In this document: in pieces, positions 27,283 to 36,158 of the stretch
Layout of the letters: each line of letters begins with the position of its first letter
Position numbering within the stretch: the first letter of the stretch is position 1
Notes under the pieces: model-generated
Database searches by the model: none
What the model was told of the DNA's origin: nothing
What the model saw: the letters and a program-made list of their open reading frames with translations, nothing else
Position numbers and translations under genes: made by a program
DNA from: Gammaproteobacteria bacterium
GTDB taxonomy: Bacteria > Pseudomonadota > Gammaproteobacteria > Enterobacterales > Permianibacteraceae
Direction of reading: 5' to 3'
DNA length: 64,000 nucleotides
Assembly: GCA_016182845.1 (NCBI GenBank)
Contig: JACPFT010000016.1
Location: 150,805 to 214,804, forward strand

Positions 27283-29793
27283 TCAGAAATGCGTGTAGCT
27301 CAGGCCCAGGACATAGGTCGGGCCGTATTCCTCGTACTGGGCGTTATAGGCCCGGCGCCCGGTATAGGCGTAATAGGGCTCGTCGTTGAGGTTCTGTGCC
27401 TCGACATAGACCTGCAGGTTCTTGCTCAGGAAATAGTGAGCCGAGAAGTCCAGCTGGGTCTGGGCATCCACTTCCACGTCATGGGCCTTGTCGCCGACGC
27501 CGGCCACTTCCAGCAGGTAGTCCGACTTGTAGTTGGCGGTCAGACGCAGGTTCCAGTGCTCGGTCTCATAGCCCAGGGTCAGGTTGCCCGTCAGCTCCGA
27601 CTGGTTGGGCAGGCGAATCGTCCGGCGCAGGCCCTCGCCATTCTCGATCTCCGCCTCGGAATGGCTCCAGCTGGCATTGGCGCCGATCAGGAGGCCGTTC
27701 CAGGGCGCGGGCAGCATGGCCAGCTTATGGCTGTAGTTCAGCTCCAGGCCCAGCAGCTCGGCCTCCTCGCCATTGGCGAAGCTCAAGGCGCTGTCGAAAT
27801 CCGCCCAGCGGCCGCTACCGGCCAGATCCGTGTTGTACACGAAGTGCTCGATGTCCTTGTAGAACAGGAAGGCCGAGAGCACGCTGGCCTCGCCCAGATA
27901 GTGCTCGATGCCCAGATCCAGGTTGGAGGCCTCCAGGGGCTTGAGCTCCGGGTTGCCGAATTCCGCTTCCGCGCCGTCGATGAGGAAGCCGGGGCGGGCC
28001 TGCTCGAAGGTCGGGCGCACCACGCTGTGGGTCCAGGCCATGCGCAGCTGGGTCGCCTCGCCGATCGGGTAGCGGGCATGCAGGCCCGGCAGCCAGTGGC
28101 CGTCCTCGCGCTCGGTGTCCACCGCGACGAATTCGCCGTCTTCGACGCCGGTGCCGACGGCGCGGAAGTCGGTGCCCTCGTAACGCAGGCCGGCGATGAG
28201 CTGCCAGTCCTCCAGGTCCAGGCGCTGCATGACGTAAGCGGCGTCGATGTCCTCGTGGATCCGGTAGTCCTCGATGCGCGAGGCCTCCTCGTCGTAGAAG
28301 TCCTCGCGGTCCAGGCCGCTCAGCAGGCCGGCGATGGGGTCCAGGGCGATGCCCTGGCCGAAGGGCTGCAGGCTGTAGTCCACATCGCCGTCGAGATAGG
28401 CGCTCATGCTCAGGGCGCTGGCCGGCACGCCGGCGTCCTTGAGCTTCTTGAAGGCCCAGAGTTCGCTGTCGCCGGTCTTCTCGCGGCGGCTGGCCTTGGC
28501 GCCGAACTTCAGCTCGGCCTCATGGCCGGCCCAGTCGAAGCTGCGCGCCAGATCCAGGCGGGCATTGCGCTCCCGGTCCTCGGTGTCCGAAGACTCCAGC
28601 TCGGCCTTGTCGAGGCTGAACCTGGTCGGGTCGAAGAACAGGCCGGGGGCGATGAGACGGGGCCGCTGGCCGCCCGTGTAACCGAAGCCGGACTGCTTGC
28701 CGGCGGTGAACACGATGGGATCGAAATGCTCCGGCGTGTCCTCGCCGGCCCGGCTGACACCGGCCTGGCCGCTCAGGGTCCAGTCGCCGAGGCCGCGCTT
28801 GCCGCCCAGGACGAGCGAGCGGATGGTCTGCTCCTCGTAGCGATCCTTCAGCCGGCGTTCGACCTTGGCCTTGCCGGTCTCGCCTTCGGCCATGGCCTTA
28901 TCGAAGCTGAGCTTGGCCGACTGGCGGGTCTCTTGATCGGAGAAGCGGCTGGCCAGGGTGCGCAGGTAATAGCTGTCGCCCTCATCGCTCCGGTAGTCCA
29001 GGTTCAGGGCGCCGCCGCGGCGCTCGCGTCCGATGCGGTAATCGCGCAGCTCCACCGATTCCAGGCGGGCGCCGTCCTCGAAGTCCCAGGCGCCGCCCGT
29101 CTCGACATTCTCCGAGCCGAAGCGGTGCTGGTGCCCGTTCAGGGCGCCGGCCAGGGCCCATTCGCCGCCGGCGACCGGGAAGCGCTGGCTGTAGGCGCCG
29201 GAGTATTTCGGGCTGTACTGGCCGGTGTTCTCGTCATAGCCGCCCTGGGCGGTCAGGGCATAGAAGCGATCGCGATGGTCGAAACCGGACAGGCTCTCCA
29301 CGTTGATCGTGCCGCCCAGGGAATTGGCGTCCATGTCCGGGGTCAGGCTCTTGACCACGGTCAGGGACTGGACCAGCTCGGCGGGCACCACGTCCAGGGC
29401 CACGGCGCGCCGGCCGCTCTCCGGGGCCGGCACCAGGGAGCCGTTGATGGTCACGGCATTCAGATCCGGCCCCAGGCCGCGCACGCGGATGAAGCGGCCC
29501 TCGCCCTGGTCGCGCTCGACGGACACGCCGGGCAGGCGCTGCAGGGCCTCGGCGGCATTGGCATCGGGCAGCTGGCCTATGCCATCGGCATGCACGACGC
29601 TCTCGATACTGTCCGCATAGCGCTGCTTGCGCAGGGACTCGTCCAGGCTGGCGGCCTGGCCGATGACCACGATGCGCTCGGTGCCGGCGTCATCATCAGG
29701 CGTTTCCGCCTGGGCGCTGCCGGCCAAGACGGCGAGACAGAGGGCGCTGTAACGAAAGGCCGCCGAGGCGGCGCGGGTATGGAATCTGGACAC
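27283..29793 (-). CDS. TonB-dependent receptor (Xanthomonas/Caulobacter type) beside phytase
   Basis: The 836-residue outer-membrane receptor starts at GTG 29793 behind GGGGAGAC, which gives a proper signal peptide (SRFHTRAASAAFRYSALCLA..., cut near AGSAQA). The TonB box is RIVVIGQ. The plug has DANAAEALQRLPGVSVERDQ and RFIRVRGLGPDLNAVTINGS. The barrel ends YEEYGPTYVLGLSYTHF, the TIGR01782-type ending. Its location upstream of, and on the same strand as, phytase and alkaline phosphatase suggests uptake of phytate or inositol phosphates. That is inferred only from neighbourhood. No N-terminal carboxypeptidase-like domain is present. Confidence 0.88.
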   Translation of the reverse strand: MSRFHTRAASAAFRYSALCLAVLAGSAQAETPDDDAGTERIVVIGQAASLDESLRKQRYADSIESVVHADGIGQLPDANAAEALQRLPGVSVERDQGEGRFIRVRGLGPDLNAVTINGSLVPAPESGRRAVALDVVPAELVQSLTVVKSLTPDMDANSLGGTINVESLSGFDHRDRFYALTAQGGYDENTGQYSPKYSGAYSQRFPVAGGEWALAGALNGHQHRFGSENVETGGAWDFEDGARLESVELRDYRIGRERRGGALNLDYRSDEGDSYYLRTLASRFSDQETRQSAKLSFDKAMAEGETGKAKVERRLKDRYEEQTIRSLVLGGKRGLGDWTLSGQAGVSRAGEDTPEHFDPIVFTAGKQSGFGYTGGQRPRLIAPGLFFDPTRFSLDKAELESSDTEDRERNARLDLARSFDWAGHEAELKFGAKASRREKTGDSELWAFKKLKDAGVPASALSMSAYLDGDVDYSLQPFGQGIALDPIAGLLSGLDREDFYDEEASRIEDYRIHEDIDAAYVMQRLDLEDWQLIAGLRYEGTDFRAVGTGVEDGEFVAVDTEREDGHWLPGLHARYPIGEATQLRMAWTHSVVRPTFEQARPGFLIDGAEAEFGNPELKPLEASNLDLGIEHYLGEASVLSAFLFYKDIEHFVYNTDLAGSGRWADFDSALSFANGEEAELLGLELNYSHKLAMLPAPWNGLLIGANASWSHSEAEIENGEGLRRTIRLPNQSELTGNLTLGYETEHWNLRLTANYKSDYLLEVAGVGDKAHDVEVDAQTQLDFSAHYFLSKNLQVYVEAQNLNDEPYYAYTGRRAYNAQYEEYGPTYVLGLSYTHF

Positions 29794-30022
29794 GGTGTCT
29801 CCCCAGGAACGGCTATGGGGCCTGCGAACCAGGCCGATGGCTGCGCACCCTAGGGCGGGTCCGTGACGATTGCGTGACAGGGTTCCGCCCCAGCCCAGGG
29901 AAAACGGGGATTTTCGGATCATTGAACGGCGTTTTGAGCTTTTCGGACCTTGGGGAAGGCGAAACCCGAGTGCGCATGGCCTCGTAACCCCCGAGCGGAA
30001 GCTGCCAGATACCCGGGGCGAC

Positions 30023-30139
30023 GGCCCTTCGATACGGCCGCTACGCGGCCTACTCAGGGCGAACGGGGTATCGATCGCGAAGGGATAAGTAAACCGTTCG
30101 CCCTGAGTAGCCGCCGTCAGGCGATGTATCGAAGGGCCG
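30023..30139. repeat. REP-like repeat pair in the gene-free stretch 29794-30267
   Basis: The left unit is CCCTTCGATACGGCCGC... CTACTCAGGGCGAACGG and the right unit is CCGTTCGCCCTGAGTAGCCG ... TATCGAAGGG. The outer boxes are as elsewhere; the inner stems are new. The rest of this 474-bp stretch separates the divergent receptor and GGDEF-like genes and should hold both promoters. No further element is recognisable. Confidence 0.8.
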
Positions 30140-30267
30140 CGTGCCGCCATGCGCCGCACCTATGCCCTGAGCCGTTCGGACCCGTTTCCCGGTTTTCCCC
30201 GCTGACACATCCTTGTCACACCACCGTGTTTAGCTGCGCCCCATCCTGGATCACGACCGCCTCCGCC

Positions 30268-31206
30268 ATGCCTCATGCCCTCACCCGCCTCGCCCGCGAG
30301 CACGGCCAGAAACTCCTGGGCCTGTTCCTGCCCAGCCAGCTCGTGCTCCTGGCCTGTTTGGCCCAGGGCCAGCTCAAGCCCGCCGCGGAATGGGTGTGGA
30401 TCGATATTCTCGGCGAGGGCGGCACGGCCCTGTTCATCCTGATCTGGCTGGGTTTCATCGTCATCAGCCGGCCGGCCGGACGCATCACCAATCTCCTGGT
30501 CCTGGGCCTGTCCGGAGTGTTCCTGTCCATGTGGGTGGATACCCTGGACGAGTTCATCCGCCTGCCGGCCACGGCCCGCTGGGACCAGTGGCTGGAATCG
30601 GGGCTGATGCCCCTGGGTTTCGTGCTCCTGACCTGGGGCCTGCACGGCTGGCAGCAGGAACAGCGCAGCCTGATGCGCCAGCTCGCCAAGCGCGAGCGCC
30701 TGTTCCGCGACCATCGGCTCTACGACAAGCTGCTGCCCTTATGCGGCGCGGCGTACTTGCGCGAACAGCTGCGCCTGGAGCTAGGCACGCGCGACGAGCG
30801 TCAGCCGGTGTTCTCGGTCCTGATGCTGGATCTGGACGAGTTCGCCGACCTGAACCGCCGCCATGGCCGGGCCGAAGGCGATCGGGTCCTGGAGGCCGTG
30901 GCCCAGATCCTGGTGCTCAATCTGCGCCACGGCGACCTGCTCTGCCGCCTGGCCGGGGATCGCTTCGTCGCGCTCCTGCCCCGAACCGGCGAGACCCAGG
31001 CCCAGGGCCTGGCCCAGGAACTCTGCGCCGCCCTCGCCTGTTACGCCCACAAGACCGCACCGGCCGGGGAGCGCCTGCATCTGTCTTCCAGCGCCGCCGT
31101 CGTGATGTGCGAGGCCCAGGACACGCCCGAGGGCCTGCTGGACCGGCTGACCCGCCGCCTGCTGGCCGCCAAGGAGCGCAAGCCCCCGCTGCGGAGGGCC
31201 TCGTGA
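30268..31206 (+). CDS. Membrane protein with degenerate GGDEF domain
   Basis: The 312-residue protein has about four hydrophobic segments in residues 15-130. A coiled stretch (QEQRSLMRQLAKRERL) and a GGDEF-fold domain (about 150-310) follow. VLMLDLDEFADLNRRHGRAEGD is conserved, but the active-site signature is LAGDRFVALLP instead of GGDEF. Cyclase activity is therefore doubtful, and it may be a GTP sensor or a scaffold. The start ATG at 30268 is preferred because upstream codons lie in a repeat. The stop overlaps the GTG of the following AraC regulator (GTGA), so both are made together. Confidence 0.8.
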   Translation: MPHALTRLAREHGQKLLGLFLPSQLVLLACLAQGQLKPAAEWVWIDILGEGGTALFILIWLGFIVISRPAGRITNLLVLGLSGVFLSMWVDTLDEFIRLPATARWDQWLESGLMPLGFVLLTWGLHGWQQEQRSLMRQLAKRERLFRDHRLYDKLLPLCGAAYLREQLRLELGTRDERQPVFSVLMLDLDEFADLNRRHGRAEGDRVLEAVAQILVLNLRHGDLLCRLAGDRFVALLPRTGETQAQGLAQELCAALACYAHKTAPAGERLHLSSSAAVVMCEAQDTPEGLLDRLTRRLLAAKERKPPLRRAS

Positions 31207-32231
31207 GTCCCGCCTGGTACGAACGCGACGAGCGCTTCATTCCGGCCCGCCACCAGCCGGCCCTGCTCATGGATCTGGCCCTGTCCCGCGAGGTGGACAG
31301 CCATGCCCTGCTGCGCGGCACCCGGCTGTTTCTGGAGGATGTGCTCAAGGCCCCGCTGGACCTCAGCCCGGAGCAGTTCCTGCGCCTCATCGCCAATGCC
31401 CAAGACTGCCTGGACGCACCGGACACGGCCTTCCTCCTGGGCCAGCAGCTGCTACCCGGCCATTACGGCCCGGCGAGCCAGGCCCTGGAGCATGCCGCCA
31501 ACCTGGGCCAGGCCCTGGACATCCTGGTCGGCGAGCGCCAGGTGCTCAGCCCCCTGCTGGTGCCGCGTCTGAAGCTGGACGGCGAGCATGCCTATCTCTA
31601 CTGGCTGGACCCTTGGGGCTCCGGCGAGGCGCGGCGCTTCCTGGTGGAGATGAGCCAATGCGCCGTCCAGTCCATGAGCCGCTGGCTGTCCGGCGAACGC
31701 CTGCCCTGGCGTTTCCTGTTCAGCCACGAACGCCCGGAACACCTGGAGCAATACCAGGCCCATCTGGGCATGGCCCTGCATTTCGGCTGCCGCATCGACG
31801 TCATGGTCCTACCCCGCGAGCACCTGCTGCGGCCCTGGCCGCGCGCCTCGGCGACGGTCTGCCAGGCGGCACTGGCGGAAGGCCGGCGGGAGCGGACCCT
31901 GGCCGGCCGCGAGCATGGCCTCCTGGATCGGGTGGAGGAGCTGTGCGCGGCGCGCCTGCGCGCCATGCCGGACCTGGACAGCCTGGCCGCCGAGCTGGCC
32001 TTAAGTCCGGCGACCCTGAAGCGCAAGCTGAAGAAGCATGGCAGCTCCTACCAGGCCCTGCAGGACGGCGCGCGCCTGCATGCCGCGCTCTACTTGGTTT
32101 GGGCGCGCGGCTATGACAACGAGGCGGTGGCCGAGCGCCTGGCCTTCCACGACGCGCCGAACTTCCGCCGCGCCTTCCGGCGTTGGACCGGTCTCGTGCC
32201 CAGCGTGCTGCGCGGCTGGCTGGAAGCCTGA
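31203..32231 (+). CDS. AraC-family transcriptional regulator
   Basis: The 342-residue protein has an N-terminal arabinose-binding-like regulator domain (PF12625 type, with GHYGPASQALEHAANLGQAL). Its C-terminal AraC/XylS HTH domain (about 250-342) has LAAELALSPATLKRKLKKHG as the first helix-turn-helix and LAFHDAPNFRRAFRRWTGL as the conserved second motif. The GTG start overlaps the preceding stop by four bases. This subgroup usually activates catabolic or virulence genes. Here it is translationally coupled to a degenerate GGDEF membrane protein, an unusual pair that could join membrane sensing to transcription. Confidence 0.87.
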   Translation: MSPAWYERDERFIPARHQPALLMDLALSREVDSHALLRGTRLFLEDVLKAPLDLSPEQFLRLIANAQDCLDAPDTAFLLGQQLLPGHYGPASQALEHAANLGQALDILVGERQVLSPLLVPRLKLDGEHAYLYWLDPWGSGEARRFLVEMSQCAVQSMSRWLSGERLPWRFLFSHERPEHLEQYQAHLGMALHFGCRIDVMVLPREHLLRPWPRASATVCQAALAEGRRERTLAGREHGLLDRVEELCAARLRAMPDLDSLAAELALSPATLKRKLKKHGSSYQALQDGARLHAALYLVWARGYDNEAVAERLAFHDAPNFRRAFRRWTGLVPSVLRGWLEA

Positions 32232-32290
32232 ACCGGCTCTGGCCGCCAAAAAGCGGCTTATACTCAGGTAAAAGACCCGTGGAAGCCTGC

Positions 32291-33316
32291 ATGCGCCGCT
32301 TGTCCGCCCTACTCCTCGCCAGTTTCTGCCTTCCCGCCTACGGCCAATCCGGCCAGCTCATCAGCATGCCCCCGCCCGAGACCGCCCAGTTCGTGCAACT
32401 GGCCTGGTCCGGGACCGGCACGCCCATCCCGGTGCGCCTGGCGCCGCTCGTCAATCTGAGCGCCCGGGACACCGGCCAGCCGGAGAGCGCCCGGGACGGC
32501 CTATCCCAAGCGGCCGAGCGCGGCGACGTGCCCCTGGCGGCTCTGGATGCCCTGTGGCGCCAGCAGGTGGCGGCCAGCGGCCTGCTGAAACCCGTGGAGG
32601 TACGCGACGGCATCGCCCCTCGCTACGACCTCCGCCTGGCCGTGGTCGATTACGCGCCCCAGTACGCCTCCGGTTTCGGCGGCTGGTTCGGCTCGGCCTG
32701 GGAGTGGAGCAAGTCCCAGCTGCACCTGGGCAGCGCGACGGCGCGCGCCGGCCTGCGCCTGCATCTGTACGAAGCGGGCCGTGAGGCGCCGATGCTGGCC
32801 CTGGAGCTGCGCGGGGGCTTGCGCGACTGCGACGTCCAGGACTTCGCGCCGCTCGCCCAGGCCGGCGGCGAAGCGGATGCCTTCCTCAATACCTGGGGGC
32901 GCACGACCATCGGCCAGACCCTGCATGCCCTGATGAACCGGGGCCTGGCGGAGCTGGCCCGGGCGCTCAAGCCGGCCCGGCCGGGCGGCACGGTCATCGC
33001 CGTCGGGCGCGGCGAGGTCTGGGTGGATCTGCGCAGCGCCCTGCCGGGCGAGCGGCTTCAAGCCCGCCACCGCGACGATCAACGGCCCCTGGGCGAGCTG
33101 AGCATCGCCGACGGCGAGCCCGGCCGCTACCGGGCCCTGCCCCGGGATCTGCCGGCCTCGGCCCTGGTGCCCGGCGATGCCCTGGTGCAGCTGGACGCGC
33201 CGGCACAGAACAGTTATCGGAGCCTGAGCAGGGAGGCCTCGCGCTGCGAGGCCGACGCTGGCCCAGAACACGCGGCCCAGGACGAGCCCAAGCACAGGAG
33301 AGCGCCTCATGGCTGA
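32291..33316 (+). CDS. Exported protein of unknown function
   Basis: The 341-residue protein starts MRRLSALLLASFCLPAYGQS, with a Sec signal peptide. The mature protein has a central region (about 110-230) that might be a CsgG/FlgT-like nucleation fold (RYDLRLAVVDYAPQ..., GLRLHLYEAG). It is followed by VIAVGRGEVWVDLRSALPGE, which resembles the C-terminal barrel of FlgT-type proteins. That is a weak resemblance, not an identification. The last residues are charged. It overlaps the next gene (LOG family) by eight bases, suggesting co-transcription. Confidence 0.6.
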   Translation: MRRLSALLLASFCLPAYGQSGQLISMPPPETAQFVQLAWSGTGTPIPVRLAPLVNLSARDTGQPESARDGLSQAAERGDVPLAALDALWRQQVAASGLLKPVEVRDGIAPRYDLRLAVVDYAPQYASGFGGWFGSAWEWSKSQLHLGSATARAGLRLHLYEAGREAPMLALELRGGLRDCDVQDFAPLAQAGGEADAFLNTWGRTTIGQTLHALMNRGLAELARALKPARPGGTVIAVGRGEVWVDLRSALPGERLQARHRDDQRPLGELSIADGEPGRYRALPRDLPASALVPGDALVQLDAPAQNSYRSLSREASRCEADAGPEHAAQDEPKHRRAPHG

Positions 33317-34247
33317 GAAGAAACACTACCCCACCGTGCGCCGCCACAAGCAGCGCATCCCTTCCGCCAGCGACAACCTGGCGCGGGCCGGCCGGGTCAT
33401 GGACACGCCCCAGACCCGTGCGCCGTCCTTCGCCCTGGCCTTCGCCGACCAGGACTTCCTGGTGCGCGAGGAACTGCGCGCCGTGCGCCTGCAGCTGGAA
33501 CTGCTCAAGCCGGAAATCCTGCTCCAGGAGCGCCACATCGAATCCACCGTGGTGATGTTCGGCAGCGCCCGCATCGCCTCGCCGGAGAAGGCGCAGATGC
33601 TCATCGAGAAGGCCGAGCGCAAGCTGGCCAATTACCCGGAGGACCCGGAGCTGCAGCAGGAGCTGGCGCGGGCCCGCGCCAAGCTGAGCATGAGCCGCTA
33701 CTACGCCGAGGCGCGCAAGCTGGGCCAGCTGGTCTCCGAGCACGGCACCCTGCCCGGTAATGGCCGCCTGGTGGTCATCACCGGCGGCGGCCCGGGCATC
33801 ATGGAGGCCGCCAACCGGGGTGCCCACGACACGGGCGCGCCCTCCATCGGCCTCAATATCGTGCTGCCCGAGGAACAGGCGCCTAACCCCTATATCACGC
33901 CTGCGCTATGCTTCCAGTTCCACTATTTCGCCGTGCGCAAGATGCACTTCATGCTGCGCGCCGCCGCCATGGTGGCCTTCCCGGGCGGTTTCGGCACCCT
34001 GGACGAGCTGTTCGAGGCACTGACCCTCTTGCAGACCAATCGCATCACGCCCATGCCCATCATCCTCTTCGGCGAGAGCTTCTGGCAGCGGCTCATCGAT
34101 TTCGACTACCTGGTGGAAATGGGCATGATCGCCGCCGGGGACAAGGAATTGTTCCGCTTCGTGGAAACCGCCGAGGAAGCCTGGGGCTTGATCGCCGAGC
34201 AGTTGGGCTTGAGTACGCCCGAACCCCTGGCCACCGATCTCACCTGA
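33309..34247 (+). CDS. LOG-family protein (TIGR00730, nucleotide 5'-monophosphate phosphoribohydrolase)
   Basis: The 312-residue protein has the LOG/PpnN-like Rossmann fold: FGSAR (85-89), GGGPGIMEAANRGA (159-172) and PGGFGTLDELFE (225-236). The last two motifs bind the ribosyl-phosphate and carry the catalytic Arg/Glu. Family members cleave the N-glycosidic bond of nucleotide monophosphates. An extra N-terminal section of about 75 residues and an inserted helix (about 93-130) make it longer than plant-type LOG proteins. This matches the long bacterial clade. It is cytoplasmic, and co-transcribed with the exported protein upstream and probably the zinc-ribbon gene 15 bp downstream. Confidence 0.87.
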   Translation: MAEKKHYPTVRRHKQRIPSASDNLARAGRVMDTPQTRAPSFALAFADQDFLVREELRAVRLQLELLKPEILLQERHIESTVVMFGSARIASPEKAQMLIEKAERKLANYPEDPELQQELARARAKLSMSRYYAEARKLGQLVSEHGTLPGNGRLVVITGGGPGIMEAANRGAHDTGAPSIGLNIVLPEEQAPNPYITPALCFQFHYFAVRKMHFMLRAAAMVAFPGGFGTLDELFEALTLLQTNRITPMPIILFGESFWQRLIDFDYLVEMGMIAAGDKELFRFVETAEEAWGLIAEQLGLSTPEPLATDLT

Positions 34248-34262
34248 GGAGCAGAGCACGCC

Positions 34263-34766
34263 ATGAGCAAACCCGATCGCCAAGCCCGAGGCTATGCCCA
34301 GATGCTGGAACGCCTGCGCGCCGGCAGCGCCGAGGGCCTGCACACGGCCCGCGCCATGGCCGTGCGCCTGGGCGAGCTGTCCCAGGAAGAGGCCGAGCTG
34401 GTGGGCAACTACCTGCGCCGGGACCTGACCGCACTGCGCCGCTGGCTGGATCGGAGCAGCCATGCCTTGAGTCAGTGGCTGGACTTCGACCTGGACATGC
34501 TGGAAGGCGAGCTCTGGGACTGGCTGAAACGCAGCGCCGATCCCACGGAACTGGCCTGGCTGGAGAACGCCCTGCAACAATCCGAGGCCGCCGAGGCGCC
34601 GGACAGCGTCCACACCGGCGAGGACTTTCACACCGGAGAGATCTGCGGCCTGGGCAGCCTGGAATGCCAAGCCTGCGGCCAGCGCGTGCGTTTCACCAAG
34701 CCCGGCCCCATTCCGCCTTGCCCGCGCTGCCATAAGACGCTATTTTCGCGCCTGGCGGACAGTTAA
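34263..34766 (+). CDS. DUF1451 zinc-ribbon protein (YbeL-like)
   Basis: The 167-residue protein has a helical N-terminal part (about 10-110) and a C-terminal zinc ribbon formed by Cys135, Cys138, Cys153 and Cys156 (CQAC ... CPRC). The conserved HTGE-F-HTGEICGLG segment lies just before it. This is the layout of the DUF1451/YbeL family, whose function is unknown. The ATG follows GAGGAGCAGAGC. It is the last high-GC gene before an abrupt drop in GC. Confidence 0.85.
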   Translation: MSKPDRQARGYAQMLERLRAGSAEGLHTARAMAVRLGELSQEEAELVGNYLRRDLTALRRWLDRSSHALSQWLDFDLDMLEGELWDWLKRSADPTELAWLENALQQSEAAEAPDSVHTGEDFHTGEICGLGSLECQACGQRVRFTKPGPIPPCPRCHKTLFSRLADS

Positions 34767-34813
34767 TATCTAATTTTGGCAAACTTGCACTCTGGCCCAA
34801 GGAGGGAGTTATA

Positions 34814-35692
34814 GTGATAGTCAATTGCAAACTGCGGTATTGCATGTTTCTTTCAATTTGCTGCGTTCTACTGAATGGGTGTGAAAAGAGACTTGATGGT
34901 TCAAGTAAGGAGCGCTACGAACAGAGCGTCTTTGAACTAAAAGAAAGCATTAACAATACACATGAAGAATTGCGCACCGACTTTTACAATGGCTTATCGG
35001 TAAAGAAAGAACACTGCCCACAACAAAAACCTTTCGACTATCACTGCTTCCACGATCTGAGCGCTACAGACTTGATTGTCATTGGCATGCAAGAACGAAT
35101 ATCCAATCTCCAACATGAAATTTCACAAGCAAAAGTTGACAAGGAGGCAGTTGAGCGACTCATAGACACCGTTCAAAACTCATTGCAGAAAGGGATGTCA
35201 AATGCGAAAGAAATGCTTAAAGGCGGAGAGGTCACACGTAAGGAGCTAACAACAAACGACGACAAAGAACAAGTAGTAAAAGTGACCTTTAGAAACTGGA
35301 GACAAGGTCCCGATTCCATTATCGTCAAGATGCTTGACATGGAAACAGGCCACATCCTCTCCCAATGCGTAGTGAGCCCCTTCTACAGAGATGAAGTTAG
35401 TTGCGACTTTCAAATTGAACGCAACACTTTTGTGACGGAAAGACTAATAACCCAACAGACATCCTTCACATTTGAATTTGAAAACGGAGGTGCACAGTAC
35501 AACTCTTGGGAGGAAAGCGTCTTGAAAGTTCGCGACGAACTACATAAAAAACAGCATTCGCTGTCAGAACGTATCAAGAGAGGGAATAAGTTGCAAAGCA
35601 AGTGCATGGCTTTTTTAGAAATGGTAACCAACAATAACGCCCGCGACATAGCAGTGTATGAATGCACAGAACACATAAACCAACCACTTTAA
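34814..35692 (+). CDS. Putative lipoprotein with coiled coil, horizontally acquired
   Basis: The 292-residue protein starts at GTG 34814 behind a strong AAGGAGGGA. A hydrophobic N-terminus ends in the lipobox LLNGC, so it is probably a lipoprotein. A helical segment, ERISNLQHEISQAKVDKEAV onward (about 93-125), looks like a coiled coil. A beta-rich middle follows (VKVTFRNWRQGPDSIIVKM, about 155-215), then another helical end. It contains nine or more cysteines in the mature part, unusual for a periplasmic protein without a known redox role. Codon use is AT-rich, unlike both flanks. I do not recognise the family. Confidence 0.65.
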   Translation: MIVNCKLRYCMFLSICCVLLNGCEKRLDGSSKERYEQSVFELKESINNTHEELRTDFYNGLSVKKEHCPQQKPFDYHCFHDLSATDLIVIGMQERISNLQHEISQAKVDKEAVERLIDTVQNSLQKGMSNAKEMLKGGEVTRKELTTNDDKEQVVKVTFRNWRQGPDSIIVKMLDMETGHILSQCVVSPFYRDEVSCDFQIERNTFVTERLITQQTSFTFEFENGGAQYNSWEESVLKVRDELHKKQHSLSERIKRGNKLQSKCMAFLEMVTNNNARDIAVYECTEHINQPL

Positions 35693-35736
35693 CCAACCAC
35701 GACTGACCGAAACCGAACCTAAATAGGGATTATTAA

Positions 35737-36090
35737 ATGCTCACTCTTTATGCTCCGGCAACATATCCAAGAGAAAAGTCAGCAATTCGGGCATATACGG
35801 TAGCAGCATTCCGCATAACACAGCAAAGCGTACAGCTATCGCTCATTCCAATGCAAGCTGACATTCTACACTTTCTTGTAAAACCACGTGCTTTAAGGTA
35901 TTGGGTTAGCAATGGATGGCTTTTAAAATTTAACACTACGTACACCCTTACAAAAGAAGGACTTGCCACTTGCCAACAGTCACTCGCGGGGCAGTTAGAC
36001 ACCCACAATACAACTGCAACACTCGTTGAATACTGGCAGCATCAGTTTTTGGAGAACTCGGGACTTCCTAGAACTGCACAATTTGCCTGA
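35737..36090 (+). CDS. Small protein of unknown function in AT-rich island
   Basis: This is a 117-residue protein (MLTLYAPATYPREKSAIRAY...) with no signal peptide. The pattern WVSNGWLLKFNTTYTLTKEG looks like a winged-helix-type strand-turn followed by a helix, so a small DNA-binding fold is possible. That is only a guess from pattern. The ribosome-binding site (AGGGAT) is moderate. It shares the AT-rich codon use of the gene 44 bp upstream, so the two probably arrived together. Confidence 0.5.
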   Translation: MLTLYAPATYPREKSAIRAYTVAAFRITQQSVQLSLIPMQADILHFLVKPRALRYWVSNGWLLKFNTTYTLTKEGLATCQQSLAGQLDTHNTTATLVEYWQHQFLENSGLPRTAQFA

Positions 36091-36158
36091 ATCTAACAGT
36101 TCATTTCACTCCCTCTGCCTTACATCAAATTATTTGCCCTCGGCACAGACTCACTACC

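Larger units (their letters stand above)
34767..36158. other. AT-rich island with two orphan genes
   Basis: Base composition and codon use change sharply between the end of the zinc-ribbon gene and the start of the ydcF-like gene. Codons such as AAA, ATA, TTT and GAA replace the G/C-ending codons used elsewhere. Two ORFs (34814-35692 and 35737-36090) with good or fair ribosome-binding sites lie on the plus strand. No transposase, integrase, tRNA or direct repeat is visible at the edges. Horizontal acquisition is the likeliest explanation. Confidence 0.75.

Noticed and set aside
27235..29853. Very long open frame (about 870 codons) antisense to the phytase-linked receptor gene
   Set aside because: It has no family features, has the Gly/Ala/Gln/Leu-rich look of antisense translation in high-GC DNA, and the opposite strand is a clear TonB receptor.
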